Of a DNA stretch of 64,000 nt, positions 19,790-28,844 are shown piece by piece; positions within the stretch are counted from its first letter, which is position 1; each line of letters begins with the position of its first letter. Both the position numbers and the translations under genes were made by a program. The notes under the pieces are model-generated. The model was not told where the DNA came from and searched no databases. It saw nothing but the letters and a program-made list of their open reading frames with translations. The stretch lies in assembly GCF_945882965.1 (NCBI RefSeq), contig NZ_CAMCWY010000004.1, positions 62,001 through 126,000 of the forward strand. Reading direction: 5' to 3'. The stretch comes from Sphingorhabdus sp. EL138 (GTDB lineage: Bacteria; Pseudomonadota; Alphaproteobacteria; Sphingomonadales; Sphingomonadaceae).

Positions 19790-20788
19790 ATGGCACAGTT
19801 ACCGGATCTAATGACCGTAATCGAAATTTCGACGCCGGGCGGGCCCGAAGTGCTTGTCGCGTCGCATCGGCCGCTGCCCGTTCCGGGTGCAGGTGAAGTG
19901 TTATTGAAAGTCGCTTATGCGGGCGTCAACCGGCCTGATGTTATCCAACGTAAGGGACTTTATCCCGCGCCTCCGGGCGCGAGTGACCTGCCCGGACTTG
20001 AAGTGTCGGGAACAGTCGTCGCTATGGGTGGTGATGTCGACCCAACCATAATCGGTGCCCGTTATTGCGCCTTAGTATCTGGCGGAGGGTATGCCGAATA
20101 TTGCCTTGCACGGATGGATGTGTGCTTGCCAGTTCCAGCGGGCATGGAGATGGCCGAAGCGGCTGCTTTGCCTGAAACATTGTTCACCGTGTGGCATAAT
20201 GTGTTTGAGCGGGGCTATGCTTCGCCTGGCGAGACCGTACTTATTCACGGGGGAACTAGCGGAATTGGCACCATGGCGATCAAGCTGGGCAAGCTGTTTG
20301 ACCTAACTGTGATTGTGACCTGCGGTTCTGACGACAAATGCGCAGCAGCTCAAAAAATCGGCGCGGATCACGCCATCAACTATAACAGTTCCGACTTTGT
20401 CGAACGTGTGAAGGCGCTCACAAGTGGCGAGGGCGTTCACCTCGTGCTTGATATGGTCGCAGGGAATTATGTTTCGCGAAACCTGCAGTGCCTGCGTGAA
20501 GATGGGCGGCATGTCACCATCGCGGTGCAGGGCGGGATGGTAGCGGAAATCAACATGGCTTTTGTCATGTCACGCCGCTTGACGCTTACAGGGTCAACGC
20601 TGCGTCCTCGTACCCCCATGTTTAAGGCCATGCTTTCGCAGGAAATATTGGCAACCGTTTGGCCACTGGTCTGTGATGGTGCGCTGCGTCCGGAAATAGA
20701 CAAGATTTTTCCTTTGGCCGAAGCCGCCGATGCGCATGCCTATATGGAATCCGGCGCGCATGTCGGGAAGATCATGTTGGCGGTTTAG
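19790..20788 (+). CDS. NAD(P)H quinone oxidoreductase, PIG3 family
   Basis: 332 residues of the zinc-free medium-chain dehydrogenase class. A GroES-like N-terminal fold (GAGEVLLKVAYAGVNRPDVIQRKG) is followed by the Rossmann fold with HGGTSGIGTMAIKLGK. Catalytic zinc ligands are absent, which fits quinone reductases. Members reduce quinones with NADPH. AAAAGGGA lies about 10 bases before ATG 19790; the longer ORF upstream crosses the divergent DUF1192 gene and is rejected. Confidence 0.88.
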   Translation: MAQLPDLMTVIEISTPGGPEVLVASHRPLPVPGAGEVLLKVAYAGVNRPDVIQRKGLYPAPPGASDLPGLEVSGTVVAMGGDVDPTIIGARYCALVSGGGYAEYCLARMDVCLPVPAGMEMAEAAALPETLFTVWHNVFERGYASPGETVLIHGGTSGIGTMAIKLGKLFDLTVIVTCGSDDKCAAAQKIGADHAINYNSSDFVERVKALTSGEGVHLVLDMVAGNYVSRNLQCLREDGRHVTIAVQGGMVAEINMAFVMSRRLTLTGSTLRPRTPMFKAMLSQEILATVWPLVCDGALRPEIDKIFPLAEAADAHAYMESGAHVGKIMLAV

Positions 20789-20807
20789 GGTCAGGACCTA
20801 GGCGGGT

Positions 20808-21779
20808 TTATACTTTTGGCGTTTTAGCGGCCACGCCATCCAGCCAGATTTTGACATCATTGGCGCTTTTTTCAGGGATTTCCTCCATCGGGATATGGCC
20901 GACATTGGGGTAAATGACCAGTTTCGCCTGCGGCATGGCTTCAGCGAACCATTTGGCAACGGTGACGGGGATTAAATTATCTTCTGCGCCCCATAAGATC
21001 AAAACTGGCACCTTTATAGCCGAGAGCCGTTCTTTTGTGCCAGGTGCCATGCTCTTGGGACTTGAAAAGCGTTTCATGGTTGCGTCGCGGTTGCCGGGGT
21101 AGCGATTTAATTCCCAGTATCGATCGATAAGCTTGTCGTTGATTTTGGATTGAACGTGCATTGACGTTTTGACACTCGATTCAAAAATGCTGCGGGGTGC
21201 AATGAAGCGTACGGCTTCTTTTATCACCGGCATACGCATCAGCCGGAATCCAAGTGGCATTTCTCCGGACCTTGCATTTGGCTTTCCACTGGCATCAACC
21301 AACACCACAGCGTCAACCTTCTCCGGATGTTCCAATGCGTATAACCACGACACGCCGCCGCCCATGGAATTGCCGCCAATTACAGCCTTATCAACATTCA
21401 GCTTGGCCAATAAACTGTCAACAACACTAACATAAGATGCATTGTCGTAGACGCCTGCGGGGTTAGTTCCGGTCAGGCCATGTCCGGGAAGATCAAGCGA
21501 AATAACCCGATAGTCCTTGCCCAAAATGGCAATCCACTGCTCCCATGTATGCAGCGATGCGTTTGAGCCGTGAATAAGAACGAGGACAGGTCCGTCCTGC
21601 TTTCCTTCGTCACGATAATGCACGCGCAGACCAGGCTCCAATTCGGCAAAGCGCGAAGCAGAGTTACCATATTTGCTCTCCATCTGGGCGGCCTCTGTAT
21701 CAGGCGTATAGCCCCAGAAAAACAGCGCAGCCAGAGCGGCAAGCAACAAAATGAAGAGCCATTTGATCAAGCGTAGCAT
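20808..21779 (-). CDS. Alpha/beta hydrolase, membrane anchored
   Basis: 323 residues from ATG 21779. One N-terminal hydrophobic helix (LRLIKWLFILLLAALAALFF) acts as a signal anchor. An alpha/beta hydrolase fold follows, with oxyanion HGSNAS, nucleophile elbow GGNSMGGG, the acid in ILWGAEDNLIP and the histidine in NVGHIPMEE. The enzyme is probably periplasmic. Substrate unknown. Convergent with the oxidoreductase gene. Confidence 0.87.
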   Translation of the reverse strand: MLRLIKWLFILLLAALAALFFWGYTPDTEAAQMESKYGNSASRFAELEPGLRVHYRDEGKQDGPVLVLIHGSNASLHTWEQWIAILGKDYRVISLDLPGHGLTGTNPAGVYDNASYVSVVDSLLAKLNVDKAVIGGNSMGGGVSWLYALEHPEKVDAVVLVDASGKPNARSGEMPLGFRLMRMPVIKEAVRFIAPRSIFESSVKTSMHVQSKINDKLIDRYWELNRYPGNRDATMKRFSSPKSMAPGTKERLSAIKVPVLILWGAEDNLIPVTVAKWFAEAMPQAKLVIYPNVGHIPMEEIPEKSANDVKIWLDGVAAKTPKV

Positions 21780-21938
21780 TTCTTCCCCCAATGATTGCTC
21801 CGGAATGCACAGGTGGTGCGGCGCGTGCAAGTCCAAACGCGCATTGTCGCTTGCCGATATGGCAAACTTCGCCTAATGCCGATGCACGACATTCTGGCCG
21901 CTCCGTAAGGGGCGGCCCTTATTATTGGAGCAAATGAA

Positions 21939-22640
21939 ATGGCCACCCCTTTGATGCCACATGCGACCGCCGCTTGGTTGGTCGACAGCACGGGTTTGAG
22001 CTTCTCGCAAATCGCCGAGTTTTGTGGTATTCATATCCTTGAAGTGCAGGCCATGGCTGATGACATGACTGGATCGAAATATACCGGGCGTGATCCTGTG
22101 CACGCTGGCGAACTGGCGATGGAAGAAATTGAAAAGGGTCAGGCAGATGAGGATTATGTCCTCAAAATGTCAAAGGGTCCGGATCAGGTTCGCCGCACAA
22201 AAGGCCCAAGGTATACGCCAGTATCGAAACGTCAGGACAAGCCAGATGGCATTGCTTGGTTGCTGCGCAATCACCCTGAGATTACAGATGGCGCGATCTG
22301 CAAGTTGATCGGCACGACGCGCAATACCATTGCGGCCATTCGTGAGCGTAGCCACTGGAACATCGCCGAAATTCAGGCGAAGGACCCTGTCACGCTTGGC
22401 CTGACGTCGCAGCGCGAACTGGATGTGATCGTGAACCGCGCTGCAAAGAAAGCCGGTATCGATAATACAGCTGCCAACGACGCGCGCCTTGGAACCGATC
22501 GCGACGCTTTGATCGAAGAATTGCGCGCAGAACGTACCGAAGCTGCACGCCGCGCAGAAGCTGCGTTGAACGGCGAAGATGAAAATGTTGGCAAGGTAGA
22601 ATTGACGGCCGACACTTTGTTCAAAAAAGCTGGCGAATAA
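21939..22640 (+). CDS. trcR: Cell cycle transcriptional regulator TrcR (DUF1013)
   Basis: 233 residues. This is the conserved alphaproteobacterial DUF1013 protein, named TrcR in annotation pipelines. An N-terminal helix-turn-helix-like segment (ATAAWLVDSTGLSFSQIAEFCGI) is followed by a second one (NHPEITDGAICKLIGTTRNTI) and an Ala/Glu/Arg-rich coiled coil. The family is linked to cell-cycle transcription with CtrA/GcrA-type circuits. GGAG precedes the ATG. A possible leader hairpin (GGCCGCTCC/GGGGCGGCC) lies 20-40 bases upstream. Confidence 0.88.
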   Translation: MATPLMPHATAAWLVDSTGLSFSQIAEFCGIHILEVQAMADDMTGSKYTGRDPVHAGELAMEEIEKGQADEDYVLKMSKGPDQVRRTKGPRYTPVSKRQDKPDGIAWLLRNHPEITDGAICKLIGTTRNTIAAIRERSHWNIAEIQAKDPVTLGLTSQRELDVIVNRAAKKAGIDNTAANDARLGTDRDALIEELRAERTEAARRAEAALNGEDENVGKVELTADTLFKKAGE

Positions 22641-22689
22641 TCAAAACGTGATGATTGCCTAAATCGCGTGATTAAGGCACGGCGGGGGG

Positions 22690-23790
22690 ATGGCAGTTTC
22701 CACACCCCCCGCATATGACGCATCGCTTGCCGACCATGGCTTTGAAGCAAGAGAGCTTAAGGGGCTAACCTACCCCTTGGGCGAACACGCTCCGCAATAT
22801 GGTGAAATTTATCCTATAGCACCCGATATGGGTTGGACGCGGATGCCGGTGCCCGGCAACTTGGCGCATATCAACCTATGGCTACTGGATGAGGCGAACG
22901 ACGGATATGCGATTGCCGATACGGGCCTGTTTATGCAGCCAACGATTGACAAATGGCAGTTGCTTTTCAAGGGTGCGTTGGCGCACCGCGAGCTAAAACG
23001 GATTTTCGTAACGCATTTTCACCCAGACCATGTGGGTTGCGCTGGTTGGTTGGCCAACAAGTTCAAAGTCCCGATCTGGATGAACCGGACCGAATGGCTG
23101 ATGGCGCGGATGCTGACGAGCGACCAGTTGGAACAGCCGCCCGAGGAAGTGCTCAATAACCGCCGATTTGCCGGCTTTGACGAAGCGCGCATTGAAAAGC
23201 TTCGTAAAGCAGGTTGGGGCGGCTTTGCGCGTGCGGTGTCGCGGTTGCCAGCGGGGCATGTGCGCTTGGATGACGGACAAGTCGTTCGCGTCGGGCGGCG
23301 CGACTGGACGGTCATGACCGGCGGAGGCCATACACCTGAGCATGCGAGCCTTGTCGATTTTGATAACAATATGATTATTGCCGGCGACCAGATTTTGCCC
23401 CGCATCACATCGAACGTATCCGTCATGGACAGCGAGCCCGAGGCGGATCCGCTGGGTGAATGGCTGGCGTCCATTGCGAAATTCCGTGGGGCTTTGCCCG
23501 CAGATATGTTGGTGCTGCCCGCGCATGGGGAACCGTTTACTGGTGTACATGTCCGTCTGGACAAGCTTGCCTCGGGACATCATGAACGGCTTGATAAGCT
23601 CGAGCGCGAATTGCGTATTACCGAAATGCGGGCCGTTGATACTTTCAGCCTTTTATTCGACCGCGAAATTGATGACACAGTGTATGGCTTAGCTACGGGT
23701 GAGGCGCAGGCACATCTGCGGCATTTGCATTTTGCCGGACGGATAAAATGCGAAATTCGCGATGGCGTTGGTTGGTATCACGCGGCATAA
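22690..23790 (+). CDS. MBL-fold metallo-hydrolase
   Basis: 366 residues. The metallo-beta-lactamase metal motif HFHPDHVG and the second ligand region GGGHTPEHASL are both intact, and the last third has the helical tail common in acyl- or thioester-acting members. Hydrolyses an unknown ester, lactone or thioester. The next gene, an acyl-CoA ligase, starts 8 bases after the stop, so the two probably act in the same lipid or aromatic pathway. Confidence 0.85.
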   Translation: MAVSTPPAYDASLADHGFEARELKGLTYPLGEHAPQYGEIYPIAPDMGWTRMPVPGNLAHINLWLLDEANDGYAIADTGLFMQPTIDKWQLLFKGALAHRELKRIFVTHFHPDHVGCAGWLANKFKVPIWMNRTEWLMARMLTSDQLEQPPEEVLNNRRFAGFDEARIEKLRKAGWGGFARAVSRLPAGHVRLDDGQVVRVGRRDWTVMTGGGHTPEHASLVDFDNNMIIAGDQILPRITSNVSVMDSEPEADPLGEWLASIAKFRGALPADMLVLPAHGEPFTGVHVRLDKLASGHHERLDKLERELRITEMRAVDTFSLLFDREIDDTVYGLATGEAQAHLRHLHFAGRIKCEIRDGVGWYHAA

Positions 23791-23797
23791 TGTCTGC

Positions 23798-25480
23798 ATG
23801 ACACACAGCATTTGGAACGACCATTATTATCATCCTGCCAAATGGGACCAGCAGTTTCCCGCATTGGCACTGCATGATATGTTTTTCCAATCGGCCGAGC
23901 GCATGTGCGGCGCTGCAATGGCTGACTTCATGGGCCGCAAATATAGCTATGCCGAGATCGCTGCCACGGTTCGGCGCGTAGCTCGCGGGTTGCAGGACAA
24001 AGGCATTGGCAAGGGTGACCATATTGGCCTATTCCTGCCCAATGTGCCGCAGTATATTGCGGCTTATTATGGCGCCTTGGCAGCCGGGGCGACGGTCGTG
24101 AATTTTTCGCCGCTCTACACCGTTGATGAACTTGCGCATCAGGTTGCCGACAGCGGCACGTCCATTTTGTTCACGGTCTCTGCAGCGGCGCTACTGCCCA
24201 CGGCGATGAAGGTGCTCGACAATAGCAGCCTGAAAGAATTGATCGTAGGAAGCGTTTCCGAAGCGTTGCCAAAAGCGAAAAGTTGGGCTTACCGTCTTTT
24301 CAAACGCGGCGAAATTGCGGCGATACCCTCTGATAGCCGCGTGTCTACTTTTGCCCATCTGGTCGCAAATGAAGGTAATTATGCGATTCAGCCGTGCGCA
24401 CCCGAAAAAGATATTGCCCAGTTGCAATATACGGGCGGTACTACTGGCACCCCCAAAGGCGCAATGTTAAGTCATCAAAATATCACCGCCAATGCGCGGC
24501 AGATTAACATGATTGATCCGCACAGTAGAATGAATCAACCGGATGGACCATTGGACGATCGTATCCTTGGCGTCCTGCCGTTTTTCCATGTCTTCGCAAA
24601 TGCAACTGTCCTCAATCGCACAGTTGCCAATGGCGGTGAAATTGTCATGCTGCCGCGATTTGAGGCAAAGGCGGCCTTGGCTGCGATTACCCGCGCAAAG
24701 ATAACGTCGCTTCCAGGCGTGCCGACCATGTATCAAGCGTTGCTGGATTGCCCGGACCTTGCAAAGACCGATTTCAGTAGTCTTCGCGCCTGTATTTCTG
24801 GCGGCGCGCCCTTGGCCGGTGAACTGAAAAAGCGGTTTGAGACAGCGACCGGAGCTGTCGTTATCGAAGGCTATGGCTTAACCGAAAGCTCAGGCGTGGT
24901 TTCGTGCAACCCTTATGAGGGCCTGAACAAGATTGGCAGCATCGGGCAACCTGTCCCTGGAACCGATGTCCGGCTTGTTGACAAGGAGGACCCGGCTAAG
25001 CCCGCTCTACCCGGCGAACCCGGCGAGCTTGTTTTTTCTGGTCCACAGGTTATGTGCGGATATTGGAACCGGCCAGAGGCGGATGCAGAAGTATTTCTCG
25101 GCAAATATTTACGGACCGGCGACGTTGCGACGATTGACGAAGATGGCTTTGTTCACATCGTCGACCGGTTGAAGGATATGATCGCCGTTGGCGGGTTTAA
25201 AGTGTTCCCAAGCCAAGTTGAAGATGTGCTTTACCGACACCCTGCGGTCAAGGAAGCGCTCGTCATTGGCGTTGCTGACGCATATCTCGGCGAAATTCCG
25301 CGCGCGTTTGTGACGTTGCAAAATGGTGCGACCGAAGATGGCGCGGTGATTGCGGCGTGGCTCAACCCGAAATTGGGAAAACATGAACGCGTTCAGGGTG
25401 TCACGATCATGGAAGTCTTGCCAAAAACAATGATTGGCAAGCTTGACCGCAAAGCGTTGCGAATGTCGCTGGGGTCGTAG
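23798..25480 (+). CDS. Long-chain fatty acid:CoA ligase-like protein
   Basis: 560 residues of the AMP-forming acyl-CoA synthetase family. The ATP-binding signature LQYTGGTTGTPKGAMLSHQN, the EGYGLTESSGV motif, the hinge RTGDVATIDEDGF and the catalytic Lys in KTMIGKLDRK are all present. It resembles FadD. ATG 23798 is chosen because the longer frame overlaps the metallo-hydrolase gene. Substrate chain length cannot be told. Confidence 0.9.
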   Translation: MTHSIWNDHYYHPAKWDQQFPALALHDMFFQSAERMCGAAMADFMGRKYSYAEIAATVRRVARGLQDKGIGKGDHIGLFLPNVPQYIAAYYGALAAGATVVNFSPLYTVDELAHQVADSGTSILFTVSAAALLPTAMKVLDNSSLKELIVGSVSEALPKAKSWAYRLFKRGEIAAIPSDSRVSTFAHLVANEGNYAIQPCAPEKDIAQLQYTGGTTGTPKGAMLSHQNITANARQINMIDPHSRMNQPDGPLDDRILGVLPFFHVFANATVLNRTVANGGEIVMLPRFEAKAALAAITRAKITSLPGVPTMYQALLDCPDLAKTDFSSLRACISGGAPLAGELKKRFETATGAVVIEGYGLTESSGVVSCNPYEGLNKIGSIGQPVPGTDVRLVDKEDPAKPALPGEPGELVFSGPQVMCGYWNRPEADAEVFLGKYLRTGDVATIDEDGFVHIVDRLKDMIAVGGFKVFPSQVEDVLYRHPAVKEALVIGVADAYLGEIPRAFVTLQNGATEDGAVIAAWLNPKLGKHERVQGVTIMEVLPKTMIGKLDRKALRMSLGS

Positions 25481-25493
25481 GCGTTGGTCTGCG

Positions 25494-26591
25494 ATGGAAG
25501 AAGATATAGCTCTCATCCGCAAGATAATCCATGTCGACATGGATGCCTTTTACGCCAGCGTTGAGCAGCGGGATAACCCCGATCTGCGGGGAAAACCTGT
25601 CGCCGTCGGCGGTTCATCCAAGCGTGGTGTGGTGGCTGCGGCAAGCTATGAAGCGCGGGCGTTCGGTGTGCGCTCGGCCATGCCCTCGGTCACGGCGCAA
25701 AGGCAATGCCCCGACCTGATTTTCGTCAAGCCAAGGTTTGAGGCCTACAAAGCGGTGTCGCGGCATATTCGCGACATATTCGCGCGGCACACCGACCTCA
25801 TTCAACCGCTGTCGTTGGATGAGGCCTATCTTGATGTAACGAATGACAAGCAGGGCATTGGTTCCGCAGTGAAGATCGCCAAGGCGATCCGCGCAGCAAT
25901 CCGGGACGAGACGGGGCTGACCGCGAGCGCTGGCATAAGCTACAACAAGTTCATTGCAAAGCTCGCCAGCGACCAGAATAAGCCCGATGGAATGTGCGTT
26001 ATACTGCCGGACCAAGGCCCGGCATTCGTAGCTAGCCTGCCGGTCCGCCGGTTTCACGGTGTTGGGCCGCGCACCGCTGAGAAGATGGCAAAGCTTGGCG
26101 TAAACACGGGCGCTGACCTTGCACTCAAGGATGAAGCGTGGCTGGTGCAGCATTTTGGCAGTTGGGGCGGCTATCTTTTCTGGGCGGCCCGCGGGATTGA
26201 TCACCGCCCAGTCAACGCAAATGCTGTGCGCAAATCTATCGGAGCCGAAAGTACCTATTTTAATGATAAACGCAGCGAGGCCGAACTGCGCGAGGCACTG
26301 GAAGAAATCATCGATGTCGTTTGGGATCGCATTGACCGATATCAGGCAGAGGGTAGGACATTAGTGTTGAAGGCACGCTATTCGGATTTCCGGACGATCA
26401 CGCGGTCCCGAACAGTTGGGCAAGCTTTGTCAGATCGTGCGACTATAGCCCAGCTTGGCCATGCTTTGCTTGATCAAATACTCCCGGTTGAGACGGGGGT
26501 CAGACTTCTCGGGCTGACACTTTCCGGTTTTGTAGACCATAATGAAATCGTCGAGCGTGCAACGCAGCAGGGACAATTTACATTTGCTTGA
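25494..26591 (+). CDS. dinB: DNA polymerase IV
   Basis: Y-family translesion polymerase, 365 residues. The palm carboxylates lie in HVDMDAFYASVEQ and SLDEAYLD, followed by the helix-hairpin-helix RRFHGVGPRTAEKM and the little finger domain. The C-terminus has no QLxLF-type clamp motif that I can recognise with certainty; GQFTFA ends the protein. It starts 13 bases after the ligase stop. No LexA-type operator is visible, since its upstream region is coding. Confidence 0.94.
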   Translation: MEEDIALIRKIIHVDMDAFYASVEQRDNPDLRGKPVAVGGSSKRGVVAAASYEARAFGVRSAMPSVTAQRQCPDLIFVKPRFEAYKAVSRHIRDIFARHTDLIQPLSLDEAYLDVTNDKQGIGSAVKIAKAIRAAIRDETGLTASAGISYNKFIAKLASDQNKPDGMCVILPDQGPAFVASLPVRRFHGVGPRTAEKMAKLGVNTGADLALKDEAWLVQHFGSWGGYLFWAARGIDHRPVNANAVRKSIGAESTYFNDKRSEAELREALEEIIDVVWDRIDRYQAEGRTLVLKARYSDFRTITRSRTVGQALSDRATIAQLGHALLDQILPVETGVRLLGLTLSGFVDHNEIVERATQQGQFTFA

Positions 26592-26608
26592 TTGAAAATT
26601 GAATTTTT

Positions 26609-26636
26609 TTGTTATATATCATGAAACTGTTATGCT
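26609..26636 (+). promoter_or_regulatory. Candidate promoter of the TetR-family gene
   Basis: In a markedly AT-rich stretch, TTGTTA (26609-26614) and TATGCT (26631-26636) are 16 bases apart and about 20-48 bases upstream of the regulator start. An imperfect dyad (CTGTTAT, ATACAG) overlaps the -10, as expected for autoregulation. Sequence match only. Confidence 0.35.
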
Positions 26637-26656
26637 AATGTAATACAGGATGTAAA

Positions 26657-27301
26657 ATGGCGCGCCCTCAGACAGATATCGATGCTGGAAGAACTGCATT
26701 GCTTGAGATGGTTGATGACTTGATCCGCAAGCGCGGGTCGGTAGATATCTCAATGACAGATTTGGCGATGGCAGCGGGCATGTCGCCATCCAATCTATAT
26801 CGCTTTTTTGACAATAAAGAAGCGTTGCTTGAGGCTGTGGCCGAGCGTTTTTTTGCCGAAAAAATCCGGATAATGGTTGAGGTAACCGAATCAGACCTGC
26901 CTGTGCAGGACAAGATGTACCAATATTTTGCGCGGCGTTACCTCGCGATGGTTGACCAATATGAAGCGGAACCAGATCTACTGAAAAGTTACCTTGAAAT
27001 TGGCCAACAATATTTTGAGGTTGTCCGCGGCTATGTGGATCTGGGAGATCATTATCTCTCCCTGATTGTCGCAGAAGCTATGGAGCAGGGTTATTTTGAA
27101 GGCCTTTCGATTGATGAGGCAGTGTCACTCATCAACCAGATGGTGCAGTGTTACACCAACCCGGACGCGCTTTTTTACGTTGGCACGATTAAGTTGAGGG
27201 TCGAGAAGCTTGCAACGATTGTTGAGACAATTTTTCTTGGGCTAGGCAAAAAATCGTCGGCGCAAAAGCTTGGTCAAACGCAAATCAAGATCGTTTCGTA
27301 A
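26657..27301 (+). CDS. TetR family transcriptional regulator
   Basis: 214 residues. The N-terminal helix-turn-helix of the TetR class is clear: VDISMTDLAMAAGMSPSNLYRFFDNKEALLEAV at about residues 30-62. The C-terminal ligand domain is of the kind with a tail containing KLRVEKLATIVETIFLGL. It stands alone between dinB and the DUF1330/NMO-like genes. The 26-base palindrome at 27437-27462 is a candidate operator. Confidence 0.9.
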   Translation: MARPQTDIDAGRTALLEMVDDLIRKRGSVDISMTDLAMAAGMSPSNLYRFFDNKEALLEAVAERFFAEKIRIMVEVTESDLPVQDKMYQYFARRYLAMVDQYEAEPDLLKSYLEIGQQYFEVVRGYVDLGDHYLSLIVAEAMEQGYFEGLSIDEAVSLINQMVQCYTNPDALFYVGTIKLRVEKLATIVETIFLGLGKKSSAQKLGQTQIKIVS

Positions 27302-27436
27302 CCGAGCAGATAGCTCTGCTGTCTGGCAAACGCCCACCTGTGCCGCAACAAAACTCAAGTCTAGCATGCCCCAAAAAGCCCGGCTAGATTTGTACCTACC
27401 TCTGAAGCGCATAATCACTTTTACAATGTCATAGCG

Positions 27437-27462
27437 CTGATTTAAGCACATGATTAAATCAG
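27437..27462. promoter_or_regulatory. 26-base palindrome before the DUF1330 gene (candidate TetR operator)
   Basis: Arms CTGATTTAA and TTAAATCAG are perfect over 9 bases with an 8-base centre. It lies directly before the GGGGAG Shine-Dalgarno of the DUF1330 gene. A related dyad containing TGATTAAATCA lies at 59018-59038 upstream of the nitroreductase gene. Assignment to the TetR protein rests on position only. Confidence 0.5.
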
Positions 27463-27479
27463 AGGGGAGAGAGCCGATC

Positions 27480-27893
27480 ATGCGTGTAGACAATGCTATA
27501 TTTCCATCAATGGCGCAGGCTACGTCATTTTTCGGCGGTCCAGAGAACGGGCCGTTTGTCATGGTGAATTTGCTGAAGTTCAAAGACAAGGCGGAATATG
27601 CCGATGGCCGCGATTCCGATCTTTCTGGTGCAGCGGCTTATGCCAGCTACGGTAAAGCTATTCAGGCTTGTTTGGCTGCCGTCGGTGGCCGCCAAATTTA
27701 CGCCGGGACAGTTACTGGAATGATGATTGGTGAAGTTGAGGACGAATGGGACATGATCGCTTTGGTCGAATATCCTTCCCTTGCGGCCATGCAGAAAATG
27801 GTGTCTTCGCCTGAATATCAAGCCATTGAATCTCATCGTAAAGCTGGGCTTGCTGGCCAATTGAACATCCGCACTAGTCAGATTGGACATTGA
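27480..27893 (+). CDS. DUF1330 family protein
   Basis: 137 residues, one ferredoxin-like alpha/beta domain of the dimeric alpha-beta barrel group: FVMVNLLKFKDKAEY, then IYAGTVTGMMIGEVEDEWDMIALVEYPS and the closing SSPEYQAI. Function of the family unknown. ATG 27480 has GGGGAGAG upstream; an in-frame start ten codons earlier lies inside the palindrome. The NMO-like gene begins one base after its stop. Confidence 0.82.
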   Translation: MRVDNAIFPSMAQATSFFGGPENGPFVMVNLLKFKDKAEYADGRDSDLSGAAAYASYGKAIQACLAAVGGRQIYAGTVTGMMIGEVEDEWDMIALVEYPSLAAMQKMVSSPEYQAIESHRKAGLAGQLNIRTSQIGH

Positions 27894-27894
27894 T

Positions 27895-28836
27895 ATGAAA
27901 CCGATGAAGAACCGCATGACCGACTTGCTCGGGGTCGAATATCCCATCATTCAGGCGCCAATGGGTTGGATTGCGCGGGCGCAACTGGCATCGGCGGTGT
28001 CAAACGCAGGCGGGCTTGGCATCATCGAAACATCCTCGGGGCAGTTGGATGAAGTGCGCGCCGAAATCATCAAAATGCGCGGACTTACCGATAAGCCCTT
28101 CGGGGTGAACATCGCACAAGCCTTTGTTCGCGACCCGGGCATTGTGGATTTTGTGGTCGACCAAGGCATCAAATTCGTAACAACATCTGCGGGCGACCCC
28201 AATAAATATTGCGGTCCGCTAAAGGCAGCGGGGCTTACAGTTTTTCACGTCGTGCCGACCCTCGCTGGCGCATTGAAAGCCATTGATGCTGGTGTTGACG
28301 GTCTTGTCGTCGAAGGTGGCGAGGGCGGTGGTTTCAAAAATCCGAAGGACGTTGCGCTGATGGTCCTGCTGCCGCTTATCCGGAGCAAAGTTGACGTGCC
28401 TATCGTCGCTGCTGGCGGCATTGTCTGCGGACGGACAATGGCAGCGGCATTTGCGCTTGGCGCAGAGGCCGTACAAATGGGCACACGGATGGTCAGCGCT
28501 GCGGAATCGCCTGTGCACCATAACTGGAAAGACGCCATCATCAACGCGAAGGAAACCGACACGCTGTTCCTCAATCGCCATGGGCCGGGGCCGGCATTAC
28601 GTGCTTTGCGCACTGAACGAACAACAAAGCTGGACGTTGAACCAACGGACAATATCATGGGCGAAATGCGTGGTGTGCTTGATTTGTATTTCGGCGGTGA
28701 CATGGAGGCTGCGATCGCTCTTTCCGGGCAAGTGGCCGGACGCATTGATGCGGTGAAACCCGCCAAGCAAATCATCGACGAGGTGATGGAGGAGTTTTAT
28801 ACCGTCATGAACGATTTGCTGCGTGACTATCTTTAG
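27895..28836 (+). CDS. Nitronate monooxygenase-like FMN enzyme
   Basis: 313 residues with the TIM-barrel of the 2-nitropropane dioxygenase/NMO family (YPIIQAPMGWIA, GGLGIIETSSG, IVAAGGIVCGRTMAAAFALGAEAVQMGTRMV). The loop where class I enzymes carry the catalytic histidine (AGGH) here reads GGEGGGF (142-147), so the base is absent. This argues against simple nitronate oxidation; some relatives are enoyl reductases or act on CoA thioesters. It belongs with the DUF1330, TIGR03084 and DUF2855 genes. Confidence 0.8.
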   Translation: MKPMKNRMTDLLGVEYPIIQAPMGWIARAQLASAVSNAGGLGIIETSSGQLDEVRAEIIKMRGLTDKPFGVNIAQAFVRDPGIVDFVVDQGIKFVTTSAGDPNKYCGPLKAAGLTVFHVVPTLAGALKAIDAGVDGLVVEGGEGGGFKNPKDVALMVLLPLIRSKVDVPIVAAGGIVCGRTMAAAFALGAEAVQMGTRMVSAAESPVHHNWKDAIINAKETDTLFLNRHGPGPALRALRTERTTKLDVEPTDNIMGEMRGVLDLYFGGDMEAAIALSGQVAGRIDAVKPAKQIIDEVMEEFYTVMNDLLRDYL

Positions 28837-28844
28837 GATGTGAA

